In this document: piece after piece, positions 23,118 through 34,668 of the stretch
Position numbering within the stretch: the stretch's first letter is position 1
Layout: each line of letters starts with the position of its first letter
From: Cryoendolithus antarcticus
Taxonomy: Eukaryota > Ascomycota > Dothideomycetes > Cladosporiales > Cladosporiaceae
Direction of reading: 5' to 3'
DNA: 64,000 nt
Assembly (NCBI GenBank): GCA_002077065.1
Contig: NAJO01000031.1
Coordinates: forward strand, 62,001-126,000
The notes under the pieces: generated by a model
The model's database searches: none
What the model saw: the letters and a program-made list of their open reading frames with translations, nothing else
What the model was told of the DNA's origin: nothing
Translations under genes and position numbers: made by a program

Positions 23118-24199
23118 GGAAGATACTAATCAAACAAGCAGGGTGGTACAGGTGTTTAGGCGTCTGGACTGTTAGTAGTAGGCACATCGAAGGGCGCTCG
23201 ACGGCGAAGACCAGGGAGCCAATTATTCGCCATGATTATGGGGCGCAGAGAATGAAGTTGGAACCTGAGATGAGATCCCGGAGGCAGGCGCAAGGGTTCG
23301 ACGTCGCTGCCGTCATCCGCCGCCACGTGGAGTCAAAGCTTGACTGCACTTAGCTCACAATGCTTGGACAGGTTCCATCATTCCCTCCTCACAACTTTCG
23401 GCAGGCTAGCAGTTCCCCAGCGCCGCATGACGAGCCTGCCAAGAAAAGCCACACCAGGCCGAATGCAAGCACATGTATGTAGGTCTCTACGGATATCTGA
23501 AACGCAGATCGTTGCTCATATGAGCTCAGCCGGAGCACTCGAACACTCGAGCACCGTTCTACTGCTCGTGAGCGAGACCCAATCCGAGGGCACGATAACT
23601 CACACTCACCTCTCACACGTGATGCCTGCCAACGACCACAGTATCGAGTGTGCTTGTTGGAGCACAGAAATCGTGCCAGGTCTCTGGAAACGCGGAGGTC
23701 TTAGATTCTGAAGACCCAAGGGTAACCACGTAAGAGTACTTGCGATTTGGCCCTCAGCGAGCTGTTCCACAGATGTCTCAAAAAGCTACCCAAGCCCAAT
23801 GATTGCAAAATGATTTGCTACGTAGCGCCGACCTCCAGAGTCGGACTGGAAGCCCTGGCTTCGCATGGATTCCTGCGACGAAACCGCTGAAGGACATCCA
23901 TGACGCCCTCCTCTGAACCTGCCAGAGTCAAATGGGCGCTATACACGAGCGACAACATAATCGCTAGACTATTCAGCTTAGCATGTGAGGCCATAAAGTG
24001 CATGGATATTATATCAACAAGAACGCTGCTGAAGTACGCAAAGGCAAGACGGCAATGATTTTTGGACGGCTAACCCGTGCAGTCATGTTTATACGAGATG
24101 GTCATTGATCGCAGTACTAATCTGAGGTGGTGTATACGAAGCAGGTGTGTATCATTGTACTGGTCTATACGTGAAGGCGTTATCATCAAGGTGTCACTA
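23118..24199. other. Intergenic region, no gene seen
   Basis: These 1.08 kb lie between the membrane-protein start and the stop of the ferric reductase-like gene. Open frames of up to 123 codons exist (for example 23340-23711), but they have no domain-like pattern and no plausible splice partner. I see nothing else to support. Confidence 0.45.
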
Positions 24200-26044
24200 C
24201 TATCCAAATTTCTCCACCAAACCACTGACGTCCCTTCCCTGCCATGCGAGTCTAGAGCACTCGTTCCTCGCTGCTCTGCTCATACCATCGGAACCTGAAA
24301 CGACAACACCTGTCTTCGTGTCACCGTCCAAACCATGCGTGAGCTGGTCGATCGAGGCCCGGACCAATTCCGCCACGTCAGGGCGACCTGCTTTGACAGT
24401 CGACGGAGGGAGCACCATGTACAGACCCAACTGTTTCAGCTCGTCGAGACGCTCATGACCAAGCCAATCGGTGTGGCTTGCTTCGTGAGTGATCCAGATC
24501 AGACCGACCCGCCGATGAAGCCTCGGTGCATCGTTGCACTCGTTCAGAAGAGCCCAGAGAATTGGGTAAGCGACGGCGATACCAGATCCGCCAGCTACCA
24601 GGAGACACGCATCGCTTGACCGTAGCATATCGAGTGCATGAGACGATCCGTACGGACCGTCCAGCCGTACATTCAACGATGATTTCTGCTGTGCATACCG
24701 TAAGAGGTCCTTCGTAAAGCCATCTTGGCAACGGATGATCAGGTTGAGCCAAGCATGCTGGCTTCCCGAGCGACGTGATGGCGCTGCAGAGGCAATAGTG
24801 AATGGATGCGCTTGTAATGCATGGCCGCGGCCCAGAGCCGGTGCAGTCACGAAGACGTGCTGCGCTGGCTCCCAGCCGCGCTTGATGTGTTGGTGCAGAA
24901 GACTCGAGACTTTACTAGCTTTCGGCAATTGCCAGTCTGCACTGAGCATGATTGTGTTTCCATCGTCCATGACGCGCACCTCAGCATCCGCATGTCGTGA
25001 CTTCATAAGCGCACGGAACACCACACGGTCAACAAGAAAGATTGCCAGCGTGACGCCTACATAGATTCGACTCCCTCTATGATGCAAGTAAAGGAACACC
25101 AGAGCAGCTGCTTGCAGAATAACGTGCGTGCCGAGGAACAGCTCATACCACCATCTCCTGAAGCGAGCAAGGCTAGTAAAGTACAGCATCTCATAGCACG
25201 CTAAGGTGATCAGGCCCAGCAGCACGGTCTTCTCGGTCAGGAACCAGCCAAGCGATCGTCCACTAGGGAGGAAGAAGTAGTACCACACGGCCAGCATGCT
25301 ACTGGTGTGTAGTGCAGCGAGGAAGCACATCCAAGCTCCTAGTCGGCGATGCAGTTTGTTCAGACGCTCGTACGAGTAGCCTGTCAGCAGGCGCAGTGGT
25401 TGATTCTTCGCACCTAGCAGGTACAGCCACGGCAGATTGGCTGCAAAGCACAGTGCGGTACGATCGGACCACAGGAACATCAGTGGGAGTGTCCAGCTGA
25501 TGTTGTATGCTGCGTAGAAGATGTTGAGACCGAGGAGGCAGGCGATAAGCAAGGACGTGGCATTCTCGGGGAGGGGTCTGTTTGTCAAGGGCATCGATAG
25601 AGGCTGGTACATGAGCAACGACCGTAACCGCAGCGAAGTCGTGGGCTTGCATTGTGGTGATTCGGGATCGTCTAGCAGCGATGACCACTCGCTGACTTTA
25701 ACTTGTTCCTTCTGCTGTCGCACACGGCCGTTGCGATGTATAGCTGCGGGCTGCTCGACATCGTTCTCCCGCTCTGTGTCGAAAGTGACACTCCTCCTTA
25801 GCGTGCTGTACTGCAAACGTCGGACTTGCCGCTTCTTGGACAGAATGTCGTAGTAGTGCCATGCTGCGAGCACCAACAGAACACCAAGCAAGGCTATCTG
25901 GTAAGTTAGAATAAACCAATTCGTGAAGCTAATGCCCTCGGTAAGCATCTGGAGCAGCTCACGCCGCTTATCGCCCAGGTCGTTGGCGAAGACGCCATAC
26001 TCATCGTCGGGCCCAAGGGCGAAGATGCGAGCCCTTAGGCTCAT
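24200..26044 (-). CDS. Ferric-chelate reductase-like transmembrane protein (FRE/NOX family)
   Basis: A single exon of 614 residues. An N-terminal helix (WFILTYQIALLGVLLVLAAW) is followed by a cytosolic linker and a ferric-reductase-type transmembrane core. Two heme-ligand His pairs are spaced by 14 residues: one in HRRLGAWMCFLAALH, the other in HVILQAAALVFLYLHH. The FAD motif HPFTIAS appears as QAHPFTIASAAP near residue 405. The NADPH region has GPYGSSHAL and LLVAGGSGIAVAYPILWAL. The expected reaction is transfer of electrons from NADPH across a membrane through FAD and two hemes to extracellular ferric or cupric ions. No signal peptide is needed. The start ATG at 26044 is 65 bp from a pair of iron-type GATA sites, which supports an iron role. 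It could instead reduce another substrate. Confidence 0.88.
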   Translation of the reverse strand: MSLRARIFALGPDDEYGVFANDLGDKRRELLQMLTEGISFTNWFILTYQIALLGVLLVLAAWHYYDILSKKRQVRRLQYSTLRRSVTFDTERENDVEQPAAIHRNGRVRQQKEQVKVSEWSSLLDDPESPQCKPTTSLRLRSLLMYQPLSMPLTNRPLPENATSLLIACLLGLNIFYAAYNISWTLPLMFLWSDRTALCFAANLPWLYLLGAKNQPLRLLTGYSYERLNKLHRRLGAWMCFLAALHTSSMLAVWYYFFLPSGRSLGWFLTEKTVLLGLITLACYEMLYFTSLARFRRWWYELFLGTHVILQAAALVFLYLHHRGSRIYVGVTLAIFLVDRVVFRALMKSRHADAEVRVMDDGNTIMLSADWQLPKASKVSSLLHQHIKRGWEPAQHVFVTAPALGRGHALQAHPFTIASAAPSRRSGSQHAWLNLIIRCQDGFTKDLLRYAQQKSSLNVRLDGPYGSSHALDMLRSSDACLLVAGGSGIAVAYPILWALLNECNDAPRLHRRVGLIWITHEASHTDWLGHERLDELKQLGLYMVLPPSTVKAGRPDVAELVRASIDQLTHGLDGDTKTGVVVSGSDGMSRAARNECSRLAWQGRDVSGLVEKFG

Positions 26045-26109
26045 CGCCGAGCGCGCTTAGAGCAGGAGCATTGTTGATGGTTATGTATGACGATGAGAGC
26101 AGTAAGAAG

Positions 26110-26132
26110 ATCTGATAAACAAGATCTGATAA
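26110..26132 (+). promoter_or_regulatory. Paired SreA/Sre1-type GATA sites (ATCTGATAA twice)
   Basis: Two exact copies of GATCTGATAA lie in direct repeat, with cores ATCTGATAA at 26110-26118 and 26124-26132, 14 bp apart start to start. They match the published extended consensus ATCWGATAA (RATCWGATAA) of the iron-responsive GATA repressors SreA/Sre1. They sit 66-88 bp upstream of the ferric reductase-like start codon. Expected role: repression of the gene in iron-replete cells. The match and position are seen; the regulation is inferred. Confidence 0.65.
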
Positions 26133-26198
26133 GAAATGAACGATATCGAATCACTGCAAAGTTGGTAATACCGAGATCGCAGACGTCGCGCCCGCTAG

Positions 26199-26519
26199 AT
26201 GCTGGGCATGCAGACTAGTATCCGTAGTCGGCAGCGGAGCATGAAGTCTCACTCTTCGAGATACCCGACTTCTGAGGCGGAATCGAGTCAGGATTCGAAA
26301 GCTGTCGTCTCGCTGCGACATCATCGGACAAGGAATTCGGGCTCTTTACTGCGGACGCAGTCTCGGAAGCTGTTGGGTGCGCTACCGAGCGCCTTCACCG
26401 TCAAACGGCTGATCCCCGCCGGGCATCTGCGACGAGGGACAGGGCGGTCCAAGCCAATTCAGCCTCCGTTCCCGTACTCTGTATGCTCTTCGCCCATTCC
26501 AACATCCGCATGCGAGTAG
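26199..26519 (+). CDS. Possible small basic Ser/Arg-rich protein
   Basis: An open frame of 106 codons beginning MLGMQTSIRSRQRSMKSHSS. It is rich in Ser and Arg, has no recognised domain, and ends in a Pro-rich tail. It lies 67 bp downstream of the paired iron GATA sites on the opposite side from the ferric reductase-like gene. It may be a chance frame, since composition is the only support. The region after it to the ARA2 start (26520-27098) shows no gene. Confidence 0.2.
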   Translation: MLGMQTSIRSRQRSMKSHSSRYPTSEAESSQDSKAVVSLRHHRTRNSGSLLRTQSRKLLGALPSAFTVKRLIPAGHLRRGTGRSKPIQPPFPYSVCSSPIPTSACE

Positions 26520-27098
26520 ATTTGCAGGAATGCAACACCGCAATCACAGACACGTTGCTGCCACGCTCCAGCGGGACTTATCTCCGCGACAAACATGCAT
26601 GCAACGCCATCTTTGTCCCACCATCTACGCGCCAGTCCGATGCATCAAATTAAAGTGCTTCCAGCCCAGGCTAGACCGCTGTCGTCATTTGCTAGCGCCA
26701 TCGCCATCCGGCGCATACAGACGCTTCTTATTTCCAATCCACCTCAACGCATTGGCGCATGCGAGAACAGGGCTGGCGGGGGATAGGCAGATGTTGATGA
26801 TGGATGAGCTTGGTCGAGTTGCCGACATGTATCTCCATCGTTGAACATACAACTTCGGTCTGGGGGGCAAAGATTGGTTTCTTCGCTTGGTGGTTCTCTC
26901 GTCGCATCATAGACTTTCACGAGCAAGACGTTCTTTCACGAGCGCGACCTTCGCGAGCAACTTGGAGCGATACTGCGACCACGTGAAGTCACTAGGCAAA
27001 GGACATCCGTGGTCATCGATCCATACAAAATACTTCCCACCGCACACCTTACCAACACTCACCTCCCTCACTGCACCGCCAAAGTCGCCGTCGCAACC
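26520..27098. other. Region upstream of ARA2
   Basis: I see no supported gene here. The segment from about 27000 to 27098 is pyrimidine- and CA-rich and probably forms the 5' leader of ARA2. The frame stays open into the gene from 27009, but those extra 30 codons do not resemble the family. Confidence 0.4.
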
Positions 27099-28379
27099 AT
27101 GGCCGACACCAAGGCCAAGGTCCCGCTCTCGTCTATCCTCCCTCCTCTCATCTTCGGCACGGCGACATTCAACTATCAGTACAACCTCGATCCCTACGAA
27201 CTAGACACAACTGGCCTCGTGCAGCAAGCGCTCGAATATGGAGTTCGCGCCTTCGACACCTCGCCCTACTACGGTCCGTCCGAGGAGATCCTTGGCGCAG
27301 CGTTGGACACAGACTTCGTGCGCAATAATGTACCGCGCGAGGACCACTTCCTCATCACGAAGGTCGGGCGAATCAGCTCAGAGCATTTCGACTACTCGAA
27401 GGAGTGGGTGTACAAGAGCATACAGCGGAGTCTACAAAGGCTGAAGACGCAGTATCTCGATCTGGTGTACTGTCATGACGTGGAGTTCGTGAGCGAGGAG
27501 GAGGTAATGGAGGCTGTGAAGGAGCTCAGGAGGATACGAGATGAAGAAGGCACAATTCGGTATGTGGGCATCTCTGGCTACCCACTGCCCGTGCTTTGCT
27601 CGCTTGCCAAGAGGGTACTAAGGGAGACTGGCGAGCCACTGGACGCCGTGATGAGCTACGCGAACTTCACATTGCAAAACGAGCTGTTGGCGACGAGCGG
27701 GATGCAGCAGCTGAAGGATGCTGGGGTGGACGTGGTGCCGAACGCCTCACCACTATCTATGGGTCTACTGCGGCGCAACGGCGTGCCTGTGGGTAGCATG
27801 GGCAATTGGCATCCTTCGACCGATGGACTGCGAGCTGCTGTGAAGCGAGCGAGCGACTTCTGCGATCGGCACGACGAGACACTGGAATTTGTTGCGATCC
27901 GGTACGCGTTGGAAACGTGGCTGCATGTTGGCTCTTCAGTCGGCTCGCGAGGCGATCCCGCGTCTGGCGTGCCCTGGACACGAGAGTCGATTGAGCAAGT
28001 TGGTGGCGACAGACTTGGTGTCAGTGTGATGGGTGTGAGCAAGAGCAGCGAACTGGAAAAGACTATGCAGGTTTGGCGCTCGATTCTCGATGGTCTCGAG
28101 AACGGCGCCGAGACGGCACGACTGGCAGGCAGGTGGAAGAGGGATCACGAATGGAGCATGAACCGTCGAAAAGCGGTGCAGATTCTCGCAGACGGCATCA
28201 AGGAGCATTTGGACGAGTTCCTGGACTACACGTGGGGATCGCCAGACAAGGACTTCCTTGATAAGCGAGCGGCGAAGAAGGGCGATCTGAGAGTGCCTGA
28301 GCCATGGCTCACGCCTGCACAAAGCCCGCAGAGGGACGGGAGTATCGAGCCGACAGACAGCATTCTGCCTTTGCGGTAG
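27099..28379 (+). CDS. ARA2: D-arabinose 1-dehydrogenase, aldo-keto reductase (ARA2-like)
   Basis: A single exon of 426 residues from the ATG at 27099, which has a good context (AACCATGG). An upstream in-frame ATG at 27009 is less likely. The aldo-keto reductase tetrad is visible: Asp and Tyr in RAFDTSPYYGPSEEILG, Lys in FLITKVGR, and His in YLDLVYCHDVEFV. The C-terminal part, with GVSVMGVSKSSELEKTMQVW, is typical of the fungal Ara2 group. The enzyme oxidises D-arabinose with NAD+ towards D-arabinono-1,4-lactone, the precursor of erythroascorbate, in the cytosol. The C-terminal 40 residues are a Pro- and Lys-rich extension without a domain. Confidence 0.88.
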   Translation: MADTKAKVPLSSILPPLIFGTATFNYQYNLDPYELDTTGLVQQALEYGVRAFDTSPYYGPSEEILGAALDTDFVRNNVPREDHFLITKVGRISSEHFDYSKEWVYKSIQRSLQRLKTQYLDLVYCHDVEFVSEEEVMEAVKELRRIRDEEGTIRYVGISGYPLPVLCSLAKRVLRETGEPLDAVMSYANFTLQNELLATSGMQQLKDAGVDVVPNASPLSMGLLRRNGVPVGSMGNWHPSTDGLRAAVKRASDFCDRHDETLEFVAIRYALETWLHVGSSVGSRGDPASGVPWTRESIEQVGGDRLGVSVMGVSKSSELEKTMQVWRSILDGLENGAETARLAGRWKRDHEWSMNRRKAVQILADGIKEHLDEFLDYTWGSPDKDFLDKRAAKKGDLRVPEPWLTPAQSPQRDGSIEPTDSILPLR

Positions 28380-29167
28380 CGGTACATGGGAGGGTATTGA
28401 TGATTTCATGATGGGATAGTGTATGGGAGGTATTGGTCACGCATGAGCACCATTTTGGGTAGCCTGCTGTAGATCTGGTGGCAGTGAATGGACATTTGCT
28501 CGCGGGTGTGGCCCTCACCCGGAGCGCTCGCCGCATACTCTCAAATCTTGTAGTCCTACGCCCAGTAGAAAGATTGTGATGCGTTTTATGCGGGCAGGGA
28601 GGCGCGTCATAACCCTATGGCAAACGTGAGTGCACGATGAGCTAAGGCAGTGTACGGCAAGCTTCCCGGCGCGATGGTGTCCAAGTACGCGCATAGCTCT
28701 CGTGTGAAACCTGGGCAGAGCTCCCTCCTGGTTGCAGTGGTGACAATCGTTTGCCTGTTGACTACTCAAGTTCATGACCGGTACCTTGCAATGTAGGGTG
28801 ATGACAGAAGCCAAAGATTACATGACCTTGAAACACACCCCCACATTTGCATCCGCGTCACCTCACCTTACTCAGCCGGCACCCAGCGGCAGCTAGCCTA
28901 TCACGCTCGCGATTGAGAGCAGCGCAACTGATGAGTGCGGTGGTGAGCTGACGAGCATTGCTTGATTGCTACACGACATTCAATGATACGGACGTCGCCG
29001 GCGACGTCTGTTCTGCGCCCACTACACTACGGATAGGGATCCCCTTCATAGCGAAGAGGTGGTCTGGATCGGTGTCTCTCCACAAAGTCGTACGCCTTTC
29101 TTGAAGACTCACATATTGCACCGCAATAGCGTACTGAGCTGGCACCGGGTTGGTGAGCGGAATAGCC
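28380..29167. other. Intergenic region between ARA2 and SIP5
   Basis: These 788 bp contain no frame with recognisable protein sequence on either strand and no clear repeat. The SIP5 promoter presumably lies in the right half. Confidence 0.4.
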
Positions 29168-31812
29168 ATGGGCAACAGCTCTTCCAAGGACTCCCACAGC
29201 GGACAACGGCAGGCTGGACCTCCTGCCCGTTCCTCATCGCCGATCTCCTCAAATCCAGCGAGAGATGCAGCTACCGAGCGCTTTGTAACGCAAATTTACG
29301 GGCCACGTGATCATGGAGGGAACAGCGGGAGGGGCAGCCGCCACGATCTGTCATTCCTACACATCGGTGGCCGAGATCGCGGAGACTCTGATGCGCTGGA
29401 GCGACCTAGGGAGACGAAGCAGGAGCGAGAGGCACGGAGAGCTGAGAGGGAGAGGAAGGACAGGACCAAGGAGCGGGACCGGAGTGTGAAAGAGGAGAAT
29501 GTTGATGGAGGGTTCCTTGTCACGTTGGGAGTTTACACTGGCACTGAGGACTACAGCAAGGGTGTCGTGAGGCAATTGCAGATCGAGAGACGGCTGGCTC
29601 CGTTCTGGAAAGGTCTCAACGATCACTCGGACTCCTGGGCAGAGCACCAACTCGTAGCCGCTGCGAGAGGACTCCCCATACCTGCCGCTGATGAGGTTCC
29701 TCCCGATATGGTGCGCAGCAATTCTGGCATGTCAGACGACCGACGATCCGAAGTGAATCTCAATAACCTAACAATACCCATCTCTTCGCGATCTCAATCC
29801 TACCAATCCGACAGATCAGCGAATCTCTCGGCCTCTCATCCTGCGTTCTCACTGTCAGGCAGTCTGACACCGACGACCACTTCGAGTACTGGACAACTCT
29901 TTCGTGGTCGAGCAAAGACGCTGGCTTCTTTGGCAAGTGGAAACAAATGCTCATCAACTTCCGACTTGACGCCTCAAGAAACACGACTACCACACGATCC
30001 CTACGTCAATGGACTACCTATCGAAGCCTATCTCTACCACGAAGTCTTGGAATGCCCTATCTGCTTTATGTACTACCCACCCTACCTCAACAAGACACGA
30101 TGTTGCGATCAACCGATCTGCTCGGAGTGCTTCGTGCAAATCAAGCGACCCGATCCTCATCCGCCCGAACACGAACAGCCTGGACAACAGCGAGCTCCAG
30201 AGGAAGAAGCTGATCTACTCGTATCCGAAATCGCAGCTTGCCCATTTTGCGTTGCACCAGAGTTCGGCGTAACATACGATCCGCCGCCATTCCGGCGAGG
30301 TCTAGCGTATGCTCATGCTTCATCACCGAATCCGTTCCGGAACGCGACATCGGCGACCTCTTCACAGACTTCCCTCCCTACGATGATGGCGAATCGGAGA
30401 CGTACGACGTCCCTGTCGGCTTCGGCTCCATCTGTGATTACCACAGATCGAGTGCGACCTGACTGGGCCAGCAAGCTGGCGGATGCGAGAGCACATGCAC
30501 TTCGCCGATCAGCTGCGGCTACTGCACTTCACAATGCTGCGTATGTGCTGGGCAACGTACAGCCGGGAGATCTGCAAGCACGTGGGCTGACGTTCGGTCG
30601 GCGGCGCAGAACGTTATTTGGGGACAGTCCGAGTGCAAGCGGGAGTGGCACGCCACGTGAGCCAGCCGGTAAGTTGCTTGCGACTTCACGCTTTCCAATA
30701 CATGTTGTACTGACATTCACGCAGAAGGGACTGACCTGTACCCTGGTCGCGGAAGCTCTCGACGAGCACGTGTCGAAGACATCGAGGAGCTGATGATGAT
30801 GGAGGCCATTCGGTTATCACTTGCAGCCGAAGATGACCGAAAACGAAGGGATGACAAGGAGATGCAGAAGGAGCACAAGAAAAAGGCGAAAGAAGCCAAG
30901 AAAGAGGCCAAGGCGGCCGAGAAGATCGCCAAGAAGGGAGGTGGCGGGAGCAGCACTTCACTCTACCCCTCAGGAACCAATGACAGTGTCAGCACGTGGG
31001 CGTCGACGAGTATGGCACGATCGACGAGTAATCTAGGGCAACAGCCTATGATACCCGAGGAAGAGATCCAAGGCAAGGGCAAGGCACCGGTGCAGGACTT
31101 CGCAGGCTACAATCCCCTCACGGAGCCAAGCTCGACACTCAACACTGAGCTGGGACCAGAACGTCAGTCTTCTGGCTCACAATCACCTCCGAACGGTCGT
31201 CCGCGCGCGACCTCGAACCCACAACGACATCTTGAAGAATCACGCGCGATGCTTCAGCCTTCTGGCTCATCTCCGATACCCATGCCAGGCATGTTAAGCC
31301 ACCATCGCCAACTTTCCAGCGCCTCATCAGTGTCCTCTTACGTCGACTCGGCGCCCGGGAGCCTTCGCGATATCTCCGGTAACCCTTCATCTGGCGTGGG
31401 AGGCCCAGACGTCTCAGCCGGTGGCAGCATAGACGGCACACCAACCACAGAACCTATGCTGAACTTCCGATCATTAGCAGCAATGATTGGCGCCGATGAC
31501 AGTACTGGCGCGCTCGATAAGCCGAGTCACCAGAACGAGCACCTCGAGCACGCGTCGCCACCGCCGGAGCAGACGGCCACGCTCGCGGAGCCTAACAGAC
31601 CTCGCGGAGATAGTGGAGAGAGTAGTGCGAGTGCACCGCCTCCTATTTATGTGGAGGAGAGTCCGGGCGAGCGCTTGCCACCGGGTATTGATGGAATGGA
31701 CGAGGATGAAATTACACCTGCACCTAGGAGAAGGGTTGTAGGAGATGTGGATTCAAAGCATGCGGAGTTCAGCTTGATTGACGAGGGGGAGGTCAGGGGG
31801 GCGGGATTGTAA
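29168..31812 (+). CDS. SIP5: SIP5-like RING-finger protein
   Basis: Exons 29168-30668 and 30725-31812 give 862 residues. The start MGNSSSKDS is a good N-myristoylation signal (Gly2, Ser6). A charged region (about 75-110) is followed by [20 protein letters not shown] and [14 protein letters not shown], both typical of SIP5. The RING-like zinc site is [20 protein letters not shown], then [12 protein letters not shown] and, after a loop, AACPFC. After the intron comes [20 protein letters not shown], a UIM-like helix, then a Lys/Ala-rich coiled stretch. The last 300 residues are Ser/Pro-rich and low in complexity. Yeast Sip5 binds the Snf1 kinase complex and Glc7 phosphatase; a ubiquitin-related role is inferred from the RING and UIM-like parts. 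Confidence 0.88.
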
Positions 31813-32063
31813 GGGGGCGGGATTGTAAGTGATCGCGGTATGGACACGGCGTTTCGGCGGGTTTGGAGCCTCGTGGAGTCATGTTTGGGAACGCGAAGGA
31901 GTCGGAAGAGCACGAACTGTCTCCAAGGATCCCTGGTGGGCAAATTCGGTTTCATGGCTCGGTGGCGGACAGCATCAGGTAGGCGTCGTTGGTAAATAAC
32001 CATTGGTATATCTGGGGAGCGACCATGCGCTGCGCCCTGGCATAACGCATGAAAACTACTCTG

Positions 32064-32737
32064 CTACACAGGCAGATCCTTGTGTGCCCTTTCATTTGCT
32101 CCAGCCCGATCTCCAGCCACCTGTAGCCCTTTCGCCAGGTATGGTCCCACGACCGGAATGTTGTACGCGAACCCCGCGATCGTCTTGAAGAACTCCTGTA
32201 GCACATCGTCAGCAATTCGCCCTGACCTTTGCCAGTCCTCGATCTTTGCCCCTTCCTATAGCATCCTGCCATCTCCTTCCTCCCAAACATGACGGGCAGA
32301 CTCACCCCAAACAGCACAAACATCCCATACCCCTCCACCACCATCCCAATCAACGTCCACTTCACAAGAATCAACACGATCCCCGCCCAGAACGCCAGAC
32401 TGCCCTTCCACTTGTTCTTCCGTGCGAAGAACACGAATGTGCGTTGCGGTCCTAGCAGTAATGTGATGCCGATGAGGAAGAGGATGTTGCCCATTGCGAG
32501 CAGGGCGCGGTCAAAGAAGAGGATGAGGCCGAATATGAGGAAGAAGATACCTGGGAGGTGAGGGGTCAGCAGGGGTTGAGGAAAGGGGGGGAGAGGAACG
32601 TGGGAGGGCGTACCTACCGCCGCTGCAGAATGCTACGCCGATCTCTATGAGACATTGTGATCAGTATGGGTCTCTGTGCCGATGTATGCTTGAATATGAA
32701 ACCCACTCTGCGAGTCTGACAGCCATAGTGTAGGCAT
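32064..32737 (-). CDS. GOT1: Golgi transport protein Got1
   Basis: Four exons, 32737-32707, 32644-32618, 32550-32306 and 32195-32064, give 144 residues. The two first exons are tiny (31 and 27 nt). They encode MPTLWLSDSQKIGVAFCSGG, and exon 3 continues IFFLIFGLILFFDRALLAMG and NILFLIGITLLLGPQRTFVF. The last exon supplies EFFKTIAGFAYNIPVVGPYL. Four hydrophobic helices are visible, as in all Got1/GOLT1 proteins. Got1 is a small tetraspan protein of ER-Golgi membranes that assists COPII and Golgi fusion steps. The C-terminus is short and hydrophilic, ending KDLPV. The gene is convergent with SIP5, with 251 bp between the stops. Confidence 0.93.
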
Positions 32738-33078
32738 GTTGACGAAGTGTATCGCACAGGCGCGCTATAGGGAGATGGAGTGTGAAGTATCAGCGGACGA
32801 TTCGTACCATTGCGTCTATGAGAAACGCAGAACAGACACCGAACATGTGCGAACAGAGGACAGGGTGTCAATTAACTTACAGAACAGCGTTGGGAGACGT
32901 GTGGTCGACGCGCAAGTTTAGCCGACGAGAACCCGGACGTGATTGCAGCAAGAGTTGAAGAGGCAGACTTCATGTACTCTAGGAAGCCGCTCATACTACC
33001 AGATGAGCTCTATCGTTTTTGCACCGAAACCCAAGACATGTCGCCAATACCGCATGTTCAGCAAGTCTTTCGTTGCAC
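32738..33078. other. Intergenic region between GOT1 and DAHP synthase
   Basis: These 341 bp contain only fragmentary open frames. They should hold the GOT1 promoter and the 3' end of the DAHP synthase gene, both on the minus strand. No specific element is recognised. Confidence 0.4.
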
Positions 33079-34262
<1,184 letters not shown>

Positions 34263-34374
34263 GTTCACGGATATGCGATGTCGTGTCACCACAATGTAAA
34301 CCTGCAAGGCTGAAGGAGTCTTAATGCGATTTGTTTGGCGATGTCACAAGCAATCAAATAATTTAGAGGAGCGG

Positions 34375-34403
34375 TGACTCCACCTCCGTTCTCGAATGAC
34401 TCG
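34375..34403 (-). promoter_or_regulatory. GCN4/CpcA-like sites upstream of DAHP synthase
   Basis: Two near matches to the Gcn4/CpcA consensus TGASTCA lie in the promoter. One is GGAGTCA (gene sense) at 34381-34375; the other is CGAGTCA at 34403-34397. Each differs from the consensus at one outer base. General amino-acid control of this gene is well known in fungi. These sites as its mediators are inferred. Confidence 0.45.
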
Positions 34404-34668
34404 CGCTTTTCGTGGTGGGGGTTGCTGACCTAGTGGCGGGCTAGAAGGATCCTGAGACGACTCCGCCATGTGAAGGTGAACTGCCCCTGCGTCTTCACTT
34501 TTGTCATCAACATCTCTTCGTCTCGATCTATCATGTTCACCACATCTTTCGTACACCCTGCAGTGGTGTCGGCACGGGGTGTGATTTCTTCGATCGACGT
34601 ACGGTAGGCAACTGTTGTACGGCTGAGGACGGAGCCAATTCAGTGTAGCAATATCACTGCGGCGATTC

